The position numbers were made by a program, and so were the translations under genes. DNA of 64,000 bases from Membranipora membranacea (taxonomy: Eukaryota > Bryozoa > Gymnolaemata > Cheilostomatida > Membraniporidae), in the NCBI GenBank assembly GCA_914767715.1, contig OU612074.1, positions 9,253,501 to 9,317,500 on the forward strand, given 5' to 3'. Positions 50,809-62,790 of the stretch are shown here, in pieces. The notes beneath the pieces were generated by a model. That model did not search any database, was not told the DNA's origin, and saw nothing but the letters and a program-made list of their open reading frames with translations. Each line of letters opens with the position of its first letter. The first letter of the stretch is position 1.

Positions 50809-53317
50809 ATGACTCATAAATATGCTGTACTCGTGGTTATCTGTGCTGTGACTGTGGCGTGCTCAGGTAAGTGAAACAACTCCTTAAAAATATTCCATGT
50901 TGCAGCTGAAAAGTTTCCATTTTGTTTAAATTGTTAAGGAAAACAAAATACAACCACTGTTCATATCAAAGCTTTGCCAGGGCTATGAATAAAAAAAAAG
51001 GTTGTTATTATTTCATAAAACTTCATTATTGAACGATGTAACCTCATTTAAAGTTTGAAAACCCAGGTTCTAGAAGGGTCTAGAGGATGTTATCTCTCCT
51101 GTCACAGTTTCACATCAAGATATCTTTGACCATGCTCTGTTACATGGGAGATAACATACTCTAGACCCTTCTAGACCCTGGGTTTAAGCACTTTGAATAA
51201 GATTACATCCTTCAATAATGTACTCATGCAAGTTAATTTGGTTTTTTTGTTCATTGCTATGGGAAAGCTTTAATATGAACAGTGGTTGTTTTTTTACCAT
51301 CCTAAACATTTTAAAATCAAGAATTTAGGTATTTATTTTGATGTCAATTTAAAATGGCTATCCAACACAAAATATGCCCATGAAAAGCTGAAGCAGCGTT
51401 TTTATGCATTTTCCAGGCTCAACTATTTTAAACCAGATATTATGCCATTAGAAAAACTATTTCATTCAAAGCCTGATTAAGCCTGTTTTAACATACAACT
51501 GTAACTGTGGTTTAACTCTGCTACTAATGAGCAGAAAAAAAAGCTGACTAAACCGTTTCAGAAGAGAAAAATTGTGTCTTGGATATCAATTTTTATTTGA
51601 GGAATACTGTACATAAAACCAAATTGTTTTTATTGCTGATCCTTCCCATGTCTGCACAGCACATGCACAGCAGCTATGAGACTAATCGTAATTTCTATAG
51701 AACGCTAAAGGCGAAAATATTTTTTGATATTGTTGTACATTTCAGTATTCGTGTATTAAATGACTGATGTCACTCTATATTTCAAATCACAGAGAACGTC
51801 TTAATTGTAATGTGTCCCTGACATTGTTACTGAAATAAACTGATTGTCATTCTCAAAATCAGTTTTAGTATGTTCAAGATAACCAGAGTACAGTTAATAA
51901 CACAACCGCGCCAGATTATTTGCATAGACCACGTTTGATCTAATTTGCCTGCTTTTTGGTGATTTCAATTCAACTGGTGAGATGCCTGCAATCGGATCAA
52001 TTATCTTATGTCTGTTTCCCATGAGTTGCCATATTCTCTGCCCCTCCCCCCCCCCCCCCCGTCCCCCTCTAAATATCAGTCAGAAATTTATAGTCACAAA
52101 TTAAAAAATTGAGTATTGACAGCAGTGCATTATACTTGTTACTAATATAACCTTAGACATTTTATCCCGACCACGCTTGGTTGAACAGACTTTTTTCTTT
52201 CAATACTGGCATGCTGACCAGATTTCTGATTGAAGGAACGGTGTGAAAAACATAAAGCCTATCATTGGCTTTTAACAATAGTTCTAAGTTTTCCTTACCA
52301 TTAGGTTTTCCTTAGTTTGTTGAGGGAGGGCAACTTCTCATTCTAGTTGACCTGGGTATTTTTCAAGTCTTGAGCCTGATTGCCAAGACAAGGAGAGTAT
52401 TATAACAGCAGAAAAGATCTTTTTTGTACCAAAAACTTTATTTATCATTACATAGGTGCTGAATGTGGAGATGGTTGGGTGCACATCAAGTCTGCGACTG
52501 GAAAAATTTGCTATAAACTATTTGAATCCAGGGTTAGCTGGGCTACCGCTGAACAAACCTGTGAAGCCCATGGCGCTACTTTGGCATCAGTTAGATCTCC
52601 CGATGAGCTGATATTTGTGACCGGATACAAAATGGTATTTCTGGGTAGGTGAATTTGACTTACTTGACTTATGTTGCAGAACTCCTAGTATAGTGGAATA
52701 TTGCGCCAGAATCGCCTTCTCCTTTTATCTAGCCCGATCTCTCGCCATCTCGCCAGCCTCTGCTCACGACTTAATGTTGTGCACATTCATCTGCTTAAGC
52801 GTGGTTCTCCGCTAAGTCTCTTTGGGTCACCCTCTCCTTCGGGTGCCCTCAGGGGCCCACCCGAGACTGGTGTGAGGTGGAGGTGAACTTAAGATTGCTC
52901 AAGCATAGTGTCAAGTGGGTTTACAATCTACATAAATATGTTAAAAGTTCGGCTGTTAAACTTTGGCGCAAATATTTTAATCTTCGCTAAGCAGTCAGTG
53001 TACAAATCATTTTTGGCTGTCCAGAACATTGTAATCCATTGATCATTTTATAATCCTATTCATATTTTCTATTACCAGGAAAGTCCTATATGTGGATGGG
53101 AGGCAAGGAACTAGCAGGGGGAAAGTGGTATTGGCAAGATAGATCTGGATGGACTCCATTACAGGCTGACGGATTCTGGGGCCCTGACCAACCAAACAAC
53201 CGTCATGGGAACCAGGATTGCCTAGCTATCTGGGGAGATTCAGAGGCCAGATATGTACAATGGTGTGACGAGGCATGCTGGGAAAAATACAGCTTCATGT
53301 GTGAGAAGAGGATATAA
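50809..53317 (+). CDS. C-type lectin C (secreted, single CTLD, diverged coding sequence)
   Basis: Coding exons 50809-50866, 52456-52644, 53079-53317; 486 nt, 161 residues, splice sites and phases as in A and B. The signal peptide is MTHKYAVLVVICAVTVACSG. The CTLD keeps AECGDGW, WATAEQTC, WMGG, QPN and WCD. Compared with lectin A by eye, the first CTLD exon has ten base changes, nine of them amino-acid changing, and the second has eight, five of them changing (P/S, K/E, F/Y, G/D, G/W). Neighbouring intron sequence looks less diverged. Its AATAAA is at 53393-53398, within the same hairpin as in A and B. Intact. Confidence 0.88.
50951..51288. repeat. Long palindrome in lectin C intron 1
   Basis: Same structure as 35883-36219, complete in both arms. 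Confidence 0.75.
51286..51767 (+). mobile_element. LINE fragment in lectin C intron 1
   Basis: Counterpart of the fragments in A and B. Here a small deletion shifts the frame after NYFKPDI, so the first part ends MPLEKLFHSKPD. Confidence 0.65.
52657..52880 (-). mobile_element. SINE-like insertion in lectin C
   Basis: Counterpart of 26394-26617. The duplication copies are 52647-52656 and 52881-52890, the second with one change. Its tail, TTGACTTACTTGACTTATG on plus at 52655-52673, is identical to the LINE tail at 45562-45580. Confidence 0.75.
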
Positions 53318-54626
53318 GAGCTGATCCAGTGATCTTCACACACCACCAGTGAAAAATGCTTTAATTATGTCTCTTTGTTCTTACTGAAACACAATAAACG
53401 ATAGCCTATCAAAAAAATCCTTTCCGCTTACTTTCTAGGCTATCGTGGATGAGTTCAAAAAAGTTATGTCTTTAATCTTGATTGGCCTTCATCTATCATG
53501 CCAAGAAAAGCAGGACCGCATACTTCAAAACTGGTTAACATGCTCATCTTTAAATATTCCGTTGTGGTTCGTGTCGATGAATGACTATTTTAATTTCTTA
53601 CGTACAATTAACTTGCAATTGACACCAGGCAGGGTCCAGTGTAACTCTTGCATACCCATGATCAGTGAAAATACTATATACTGCTTCGGCATTTTGAATT
53701 CTGCATTTCAACGCTTCACACTTTGAGGCTACAAGACTCGATCTACGTAACCAAATAGTTCGAGTCATACTACCTAAACCAAGCTCACTTTGTAAATACT
53801 ACCTTATTGGCCAAAACACATTCTGAAACTAGCCATTATTTCAACCAATAAAGAGTGGCTATCCCATGACCTTCGATTGCAAAATCTCCCCTAGCCTTAT
53901 AGAGCAATGGAAGTGATGGTAAACAAATAGAAAAAGTGTGTATTGGAACATCAACTTTGACAAGGAATCAGCTACCTTCTGTCTTGTTTGGTGCATTGAT
54001 AAGATAAAAGGAACATGACATCCAAAAGATATACATTAAAATATTAACATAACATAACAATAAACATAATGTGATTAAATTATGTTTCATGTTTAGTGAA
54101 ACCCCGAACCAAGAAATATTAGGTCATGAAGCTAACATCAAGTTTTTTGCATACATACAAAACTACTGAGAAAATTATCATGATAGTGAGAGTATTTCTA
54201 AAGAGGACATAAAATCTGTCACCTTGCAGCTATGTCAGGGAGGTTATCATGAGTAAGTTGAGAAACTAACTATGTTTAAAGGAACAATACACTTCTGATT
54301 CTGTTTGACAGCCAACGCAGCTCTCATCTACTGATGCATTGGTGAAATCACCAGATTCACTGCAATGAAACCAGATTCTCTATCCCGTTGTAAGTTTTAC
54401 GAAGGGATTCATACTATAATAACATAGCAACATATTTCGATGATATAGCTAGCAGGAATTTTATTTTGTGTTCATAAAATTTGTCACCACTCTAGACATT
54501 CTGCATAACAGATTGGTGTACATCCTCTTCTAATCCTACTTACACAAATTTATAATTAATTAACATCCTTAGTAAAAGGGACAGTAATCTGATAATTACC
54601 CTTAAATTTTCAGCAAATATCATAAA

Positions 54627-55357
54627 TGTTGTCTACAATAAATGTAGAACTACAGCTTTTATTACGAGATACAACATACAGTGGTGCGCGTACCACTGCA
54701 CAACACACAGGTCTTCAGCTAGAAACCATGAGTCAAGCGGTGTTTCGAGGCCTTCTCTAGTACAAACCTCCTCATGGCCGGCCCCAGCAGCATGAAGCCA
54801 CCCCCGTGTGTTGATGAGCATCCCAATCAACCTCATCGATCCCTCAGTGCATTTTGTAAGTTTCAGTGGTTTGACATAATTGATGTGTTTACGCTGTTGC
54901 TCAACCAGGGAGGCTGCCAACTCGTCATTGTTTCAGTGCAACAATGTTCGCCCCATCACTCTCATGCTTATCTCAAGCCAAACTAGTGCAGGGAGGTTTG
55001 CTTTCCATCAACTCATCGGCGCAACATCGCTAATCGTCAAGGCACCCGCCCTCGTGCCATAGTTCACTACTCAAATTCACCACATTGAGCATAGTACAAC
55101 TCATACACAAGTCAGAGAGATGACTTGTTTGCGCTACAGCCAGTGGGCTGACTGTGATCTCCTGTCTCGCTCTGCCTCCTTTTTATACGATGGCCAAGCT
55201 TTTAATCCTATGTTTGTAATGCCTTAGATCTAACTCAGACTCACTTTGATTTTTCACCCTGCAGAGATCAAACTACTTTAATTTGAGTATTAAAGGAATA
55301 ATCCCGCTTAGCCTTCTACCCCGAGCAGTTTGCTAATCATCACTTAATCCCCTCAAT
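54627..55357 (-). mobile_element. Truncated LTR-like sequence in unit C
   Basis: Inverted copy of 23860-24590 with the TATA-like box near 55190 and the AATAAA complement near 54656. It is cut off just before the transposon at 55366. Confidence 0.4.
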
Positions 55358-55365
55358 CTTCCACA

Positions 55366-56247
55366 CATGGGCGTCAGAAGGGGTGCTCAGGGTGCTCAAG
55401 TGAGCACCCCTTGGGAGGTTTAAAACTTTTTTTTAACAATTGGAGTTGTTTATCCTTGTTAGTGTCAGAGGAACTCCTTGTAGCCAATAACTGGGCCAAT
55501 CATTTTGCCCTGTTGTTGTTGTTGCCCAATCAACATAAATTCTTAATAGTTCATCTGATCAATTATCCACATTTATCAAACTTTTTAAAAAAAAAAAAAG
55601 TTGTGTGGGAGAGGAAGATGTGTGAGCATAGTGTAGTTACTGGCGCTAAATAACTATCTCAGGCGAACACAGACATCCCAAAGGCTCGATTCTCTGGCCC
55701 TCATTAACATCCACTGCTCTGATGAGGTAGACGTGGGCCAGGTAATCGATTCCTTTTCCAGGCTACACAGCAGAAAACTGGAGCTGGGTACGATTGAACC
55801 ATTCTGCAATGTCAATGACTAATAATCAATCAAATAAGGCCTAATAAATAATGGTCTTGCAGGTGCAAGAATGCTGTATGTATTTACTGGTAGTTCACTA
55901 AGTACTCTTTGGTCTGTTTTTAATCCAACCATTTTTTAAATTTGTTCACGAATAAACTATCTATCTAGGCTACTACCAGGGAACTCAGTGTTTTCTTTTA
56001 TCGCTAGAACTTTCAATCGGGGCCCGGGCAAGAGGCTGTTGCTGTTAAATACTTTTGGTATCATGCTTGGTGTTGCTCATCCATAAAAGTTGGCTGGTAT
56101 GTACCAGAATGTCTCTTTTTGGGTCTCGAATTTCAAAAAATTTCCCTCGGCGGGAGGGCGCTTGGGCGCCCCTACCGCACCCTCCCCGCCACTAACTACT
56201 CCACAGCTAAAAGAAGCACCCCTTGGTAAATCCTTCTGACGCCCATG
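55366..56247. mobile_element. DNA transposon with CATGGGCGTCAGAAGG ends
   Basis: 882 bp bounded by CATGGGCGTCAGAAGG and its exact complement. Inner sequence repeats (GGGGTGCT...AGCACCCC) extend the inverted ends. No transposase frame was found. A GC-rich hairpin module at about 56150-56200 resembles that in the element at 14253-14667. It lies between unit C and the Ptx2 promoter. Confidence 0.75.
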
Positions 56248-56889
56248 GAATGGAAGCCTATTTGACTGAGTACATTTTCTTGAACAGTTGCTATTTTAGT
56301 CCAATAATATCAATAGGTTTTGGCTTTATAAAATTGTAACTGGAAAAGCTTTTAGATAAATTGCATTGCTTCCTGCTGTAGAGACATGACATTTCTCAAT
56401 ATCGTATACTTTGAAATAAAGTCAGCGAAATATGGAAGACATGTCAATTGCAAACAAAAGGCTGAAGCTTTATGTAAGCAGGGTCAAAGTACCCAGCAGC
56501 ATGCAGTAAACGAGAATGTACAAAATTAATTAAATTGGTGTTGCTGATACGTATTTGCTTTTTCCTATAGACATTTTCTGAATTTAATTTGCTGATGGCT
56601 CAGTGAATATACATAGATTGAATTTGCTGACTTGAATCACAAGACATATCAGTCATCAGCGAGATGGGTCTTCGTTTCAAGAAGGCTTTATACTTAAGCT
56701 GTAATGTTCTCTTCCTCTTATATATTCTGAGGTTGCCTGCAAGCAATTATGGTGAGTTTCTTTGTCTGGTTTTCAGAGATGATATATTTTTCTTTTTAAC
56801 ACTTTTATTGACATCAATCATTATCTAAAAGATTTTCTTCCAAGTATGTCAATTAAACCACAACAACAAAAAATGATAAAATATTCGAG
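56248..56889 (+). repeat. Extra copy of the Ptx promoter and signal-peptide exon
   Basis: Duplicates the sequence about 669 bp downstream, including an intact 88-nt exon (56664-56751) with the same GTGAGT donor. The joint lies near 56882, where the copy switches to the native upstream flank (TTCGAGCCTTTGCC). Ptx2 thus has two candidate first exons with near-identical signal peptides. Confidence 0.8.
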
Positions 56890-57332
56890 CCTTTGCCAAG
56901 GTAGTGTGTAATGATTGAATGGAAGCCTATTTGACTGAGTACATTTTCTTGAACAGTTGCTATTTTAGTCCAATCATATCAATAGGTTTTGGCTTTATAA
57001 AATTTTAGCTGGAAAAGCTTTTAGATAAATTGCATTGCTTCCTGCTGTAGAGACATGACATTTCTCAATATCGTATACTTTGAAATAAAGTCAGCGAAAT
57101 ATGGAAGACATGTCAATTGCAAACAAAAGGCTGAAGCTTTATGTAAGCAGGGTCAAAGTACCCAGCAGCATGCAGTAAACGAGAATGTACAAAATTAATT
57201 AAATTGGTGTTGCTGATACGTATTTGCTTTTTCCTATAGACATTTTCTGAATTTAATTTGCTGATGGCTCAGTGAATATACATAGATTGAATTTGCTGAC
57301 TTGAATCACAAGACATATCAGTCATCAGCGAG

Positions 57333-60300
57333 ATGGGTCTTCGTTTCAAGAAGGCTTTATACTTAAGCTGTAATGTTCTCTTCCTCTTATATATTCTGAG
57401 GTTGCCTGCAAGCAATTATGGTGAGTTTCTTTGTCTGGTTTTCAGAGATGATATATTTTTCTTTTTAACACTTTTATTGACATCAATCATTATCTAAAAG
57501 ATGTTCTTCCAAGTATGTCAATTAAACCACAACAACAAAAAATGATAAAATATGATAAAAGACAAGGTCATATGAATGAATTTGAGCATAATAATAATAA
57601 TAAGGAATTGAAGCATAAGGGTGATTTGAAATACTTGAAGGCTGTTGACAGAAAGAAATCTTCTTTCTTTGGTAGGTCCAAGAGTGCCAGTTTACAGGCA
57701 GGAGTATAGAAGTGATACATATATATACGCTACCGGCCTGCCGTCTCTAGAGCAATTCTCAGCCTGTTTCTGGTTCTACGGGGAGATCGACCACACTGCT
57801 ATTCGTACAGATGCATTCTTAAGCATTGCTACTGAAGGTATGAGAAACTGTGTTCGCCATTTAAATCTTTGAAGTCAACATGTTATTTTGAATTCACTAA
57901 TTTCTTTTATAATCCTTTAGGAGACCTCAATAAAAAATCTAACTAGCATGATAAACTTTAACCCTATCGATACCTTAGGCTTGAGGAAGGCTCAGTAAGC
58001 CTTTTTATAGACACTGGCAAAATTATAAGCTGAGACACCAATGTTTACTGACACAGAAGTTTCTATTGTCCCACTGTCTTTTGACATAATGAAAGGTTGA
58101 ACTTAAAGTAGAAGACAACACCGGCACCACTAAATACGTATCAAGATGCAATTAACCTTCACAAGTAGGCAACAAACTCAACAATAGAAATCCTAGGTAT
58201 AAGCTTGGATCTGCGCCACAGGGCAGTCAGTAGCCCCTCCACTCCATGGCTGCAGTAAGCTGAATTAAGTTGAGAAGCTATTGTAATCTCGAAGAAAATG
58301 CTTAGTTTTTGTTATTGATAGCAATAATATTGTTTTTGTAGATGATTTTGTAACTGAGATGACTGTTTATATATTTTGATATACACAACTAAAGATAGCT
58401 GCTTCGACTATGGAAAAAAATAATTTCACACACCATTATTTTCCAATAATATATTTATTTGGAGAGTACGGGTATTTGTGTTATTAAAACAAAATGGTGG
58501 AAGAGACTTTGTAATTGAAATAATTTTTAAATATTTTAACTTTTATTTAAGGAGGAGTACATCATTACACATCAAATATCAAAATATTACTTTTGTGGTT
58601 GTCTTCCACTTTAAGGGTGTTTTCCTCAATGCATTTTGTATAAGTGATAGGGTCATTGATATGAATTTATGGATCACTGGTATTTGTGGAGATTTTACGT
58701 GATGTATTGGTTGACGTCCCAGTAACAACCTTAGAAGCCTCAGGCAAGCTACTTGACAAAAATTAACAAGGTTCAGCTATTATCAATGAATGGAAATGCG
58801 GTCCAGCAACCATACATTAATAGCCATACGCTTGCTCCACGTCAGATATGTTCCTCTCATCCATATAATACACATCAACGGATAGGGTATTCTCATCTGA
58901 TTGAAAGAGAGTGAATTAGTTCTCATAGCTTTAGTAGAAGTACCATCAGGATTTGGTTTGACCCACGGTCAGATTCAATAATCATGTGTTTGAACATTTT
59001 TGGGTACTGTACTGGTATTTGTGTGAGAGCAATTAGGGTTAATGAATTTCATAGAAATGTTTGATTGCTTCTGCTACTTATTCTTTATCAAGTAATGTTA
59101 ATAAATGCATGTCATATTAAAATAATTACAAACCTCTTTATTTCTCTTTCCAAAGATGAGACAAGATGAATTTGCACCAGAATCATTCTCTGAGGCCCAC
59201 CATTGCACTGACAAATTGTATTTTCAATTTCAGAATCTGAGAACGAGTTTTTAGTCGAATTCACAGACAATGGCAGACTATTAGTAACCCATCGGGGCAC
59301 ACCAAGACTACTGATTGTAGCAGACAGTTCAGATGCAATCAATGCTAGATTTCTCGGCTGGAACAAGCATTGCTTCACATTCAAAAGTGATAACCAATTC
59401 AAAGTAAGTTTTTTTGAAAATCCACAATTAAGAAATTTTTTGATGATAAAATTTGCATGTCTCACATTGGATATTATCGCAATTACACTCTTGCAACCTG
59501 AACTGGAAGAGGAGAACGAAAGTTAGCTTTGATGACATTTTGTACAACTGGTTGGCACCGCTCATATCAGGAATATTGTGTTGAGTTTCTGATTTGATGA
59601 CAGTGATTTATGATGTTTATTTCAAACATTGTCCCTGACACATTTTGAAATTAAAAAAACTCTAGTTGAATAGGTATTTTTTTGTCTGATAACTTAAGTT
59701 GCTAACATAGAAAATTCCACAATTGATGGTTTTGTGGCTGAAAGCAGCCAACACAATTCTTATCCCACAACAACGCAACCCAGCCGGATGATAAAGCTCA
59801 TACATGGACTAACAAATAATTATACGTCTTTACAATCCTTAAATTTGTTGCAATAATCATTGCAGTGGTATAATAAATTACTTGATGCTAATCATGATAT
59901 GGAGTTGTGGTCTACTGTGGATGTGACCGATAAAATCATCAACGATGGCGGAACAATTGTCCTGCTTCAGGATCAAGACACACTTCGTAAGTTGAAATCA
60001 GCCATGATGATCTGAGATGAAACTTTACACAACTATGAGTGATGTAAACAACTTCAAACTGGATTCTAATTTTTTAATAGAAATATTTTTTATTTCAAAA
60101 TATATATTTCTTTAAATTTAGATATTTGCCATACAAAAATTGTTTAATGATTAAAATATTAAAATGTTTTTTATATTTAAATATACTATTAAAATATCTT
60201 TTTTAATTTTGTTATTGAAGGATTTGCAGCCAAAATTTGTTGGAAATTGGATTTGAACAATTTAAAAATGATGACATGACAAGACAAGAAGTGATTAAGT

Positions 60301-61270
60301 TTACATAGTTAATTCTTTCCAGTTGGAGGCTTCAATCGCCGTCAAACTGCTGTTGGAAGGCTTGCATTGTTCAATTTTTGGGGCTATGAGATGACATTGG
60401 ATGAGATAATAGACGTCAACTGTCTCACACATGGTGATATTCTTAGTATGGATGACCTGATTATTGGTGGCCCTGCAATCTTTGATGTGGAAGATGTCCC
60501 TTGTGAAGCAAGTACGACATAATTAATAAATAATGAATGAATATATATATATATATATATATATAATTAGAGTAGCAGTGCTTTGGTTTAGAAGTTCCAT
60601 GATTCGTGGTTTGTAATTTTGTGTCGTAAGGAAGGGGCGGGCCTGACATGCCTTGTCTTGCCTTTGAGAAGGGGCTGGCCAAGGTAACTCGAATCAACCT
60701 GGTTTCAGGTGTCAAGGACCCATAGAACTCAACTGAACCGCATTCAAATTGAGGAAAACTGGGTGCTGTAAATGCAGCCTCCCTATAACAAGAAAAACAT
60801 CATCATTAGGCTGTCCAGCACACCTACTTAATTTAAAGGATTATCGAATTATTTTTGATCTGACCTTGGAGTAGAGAATAAATCCCAATGCCTTGATTCT
60901 GGTTGGTTCATCCATTTCTTGACAATTAAGATAAAATGTTGAATGACGTCAAGTTGATGCAGCAGCAATGACTCATAATTATATTTATTTTTATTAAGCG
61001 AGAAGAGAGACCGACTTTCAACCACAGTTCAGTTTCCACAGAGTTGTTGGGAATAATAACCTGGAGGATGTAATTACTTCCATACCAGATACACGAAGTG
61101 CCATCAGATGTTTAATCCAGTGTACAAGGAGTAACCTATGCTTCTCTATTGGCTACAATGTAACTTCTAAACTCTGCACGCTTTATAGAAACTACCAAAT
61201 ACTCGAGGATGACTTTGGAGGCTCGCTTGACAATTTGAGAAGATATAATCGTGTTGCTGCTGGGTTTTAG
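57333..61270 (+). CDS. Ptx2: secreted pentraxin-PAN protein (6 exons)
   Basis: Exons 57333-57420, 57676-57837, 59234-59403, 59866-59986, 60323-60511, 61044-61270; 957 nt, 318 residues; all introns GT-AG, phases consistent. Residues 1-28 form a signal peptide (MGLRFKKALYLSCNVLFLLY...). Residues 35-240 read as a pentraxin/LamG beta-sandwich: FSACFWFYG, WNKHCFTFKS (the conserved Cys pair), GGTIVLLQDQDTL, then GRLALFNFWGYEMTLDEI and a C-terminal VPCEA. The last exon encodes a PAN/apple-like module (CLIQCTRSNLCFSIGYN...LCTLY). Pentraxins are calcium-dependent soluble recognition proteins; PAN modules bind protein or sugar. AATAAA lies at 61369-61374. The frame is intact. The exon 2 acceptor (TTTGGTAG) was chosen because it alone keeps phase with the signal exon. 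Confidence 0.85.
60540..60566. repeat. (AT)n microsatellite in the last Ptx2 intron
   Basis: AT run matching 45330-45352 in Ptx1. Confidence 0.9.
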
Positions 61271-62283
61271 AGATTAGATAAAGGTCCAAGCTTGTTGATG
61301 CAAGTTGATAACTTAAATTTCATAAGGATAATTGCATTAGCATTTAGCCTTAACATTGTGAAGTCAGGAATAAATATCCCTGTCCCACACTAAAATAATC
61401 TTAAATATATACCGAAAATTCTGGCGAAATTCGTTGGGCACCTGTAACCAGTACATAACCATGCCATCCAATGACTTACCTGGTCTAGGCAAGACCTTTT
61501 ATTCCAGCAATACAAAAAGTTCAGTAACTAGTTGGTTTTTGTCTTGCTGATACAAGGGACCATCCTAATTTATTCAGGTAATGCAGTACCAAATTTCACA
61601 AGCTAAAATCCTGGAAAGATAGAAAAGGGATATTTATTTATATGTAGTTAGCAAATGGAAGGGTCGATGTTAGTTTTGGGAAATTCTCTAAGCAGTGAAT
61701 TACAGAATTTAGACCAAATGGGTCGATTGAAGACACTTGTTGTCATAGCTTACAAGGTAGCAGACTACATGAAAAGTATGTGTTCACTGTTAGAATGACA
61801 TTACCAGGTGTCTGCCATGTAAGACTATCTGACAGAGACAGTGAGATATGGTGTGATATTGCACTGGATAAGCCCAGCCGGATAACCTCATATTTGAGCA
61901 TACTGTCTAGCATATTAATTAATTATTTACAGTTGCTACCCTTATTTGTCATGGTTGGAATCTCTATCTTTTGTGATTTCTGAACCAGCTTCAGATACGT
62001 CTAGTTTTATTAGTTCAACATTGTGAGAGTATGGTATTCAATTAGAGAGAATCTGCAACAGAATCTATTCATACAATATACTTCGCGCTAGAGTCTATGT
62101 CTTGCCAATAATTAAGTACATTTACTACCATCAGATATCATGGCAGGAATTTATATCTAATTTCTGTACCGCAATGCATATATGACTCTGTCTGGTTTAT
62201 CATGCTCTTTGTGAAAAATAAATGAGAGAGGTGTAACTCAGCCGTGCAAGATGTCAGGAATTATAATCTACACGAAAGGAACC

Positions 62284-62790
62284 AGGAAGAGAAGATTACA
62301 GCTTAAGTATAAAGCCTTCCTGAAACGAAGACCCATCTCGCTGATGACTGATATGTCTTGTGATTCAAGTCAGCAAATTCAATCTATGTATATTCACTGA
62401 GCCATCAGCAAATTAAATTCAGAAAATGTCTATAGGAAAAAGCAATACGTATCAGCAACACCAATTTAATTAATTTTGTACATTCTTGTTTACTGCATGC
62501 TGCTGGGTACTTTGACCCTGCTTACATAAAGCTTCAGCCTTTTGTTTGCAATTGACATGTCTATCATATTTCGCTGACTTTATTTCAAAATATACGATAT
62601 TGAGAAACGTCATGTCTCTACAGCAGGAAGCAATGTAATTTATCTAAAAGCTTTTCCAGCTAAAATTTTATAAAGCCAAAACCTATCGATATGATTGGAC
62701 TAAAATAGCAACTGTTCAAGAAAATGTACTCAGTCAAATAGGCTTCCATTCAATCATTACACACTACCTTGGCAAAGGCTCGAATAATTC
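62284..62790 (-). pseudogene. Detached promoter and first 53 coding nt of Ptx1
   Basis: On minus, the start codon at 62336-62334 is followed by 53 coding nt, ending abruptly at 62284. The sequence beyond 62336 matches the Ptx2 upstream region to about 62770 (CCTTGGCAAAGGCTCGAA). Joined to 42185-42219 it makes an 88-nt exon like that of Ptx2 with only a few substitutions and an open frame. This is the other half of the exon cut by the inversion. Transcription from here would now run into unit-flank repeats. Confidence 0.85.

Larger units (their letters stand above)
46890..55357. repeat. Lectin duplication unit C (inverted relative to A and B)
   Basis: Runs antiparallel to units A and B: 46890-48420 mirrors 40640-42160, and lectin C mirrors lectins A and B. 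At 54400-55357 it mirrors the LTR-like stretch of unit A (23860-24800), which B lacks. Unit C is therefore closer to A than B is in this part. The inverted orientation follows from the inferred 42185-62283 inversion. Confidence 0.85.

Noticed and set aside
60509-60523. Pentraxin ending at the TAA just after exon 5
   Set aside because: A donor (GCAA/GTACGA) precedes the stop, and the next exon gives an in-phase PAN module with the same length in both copies. Readthrough to this stop remains possible as an alternative end.
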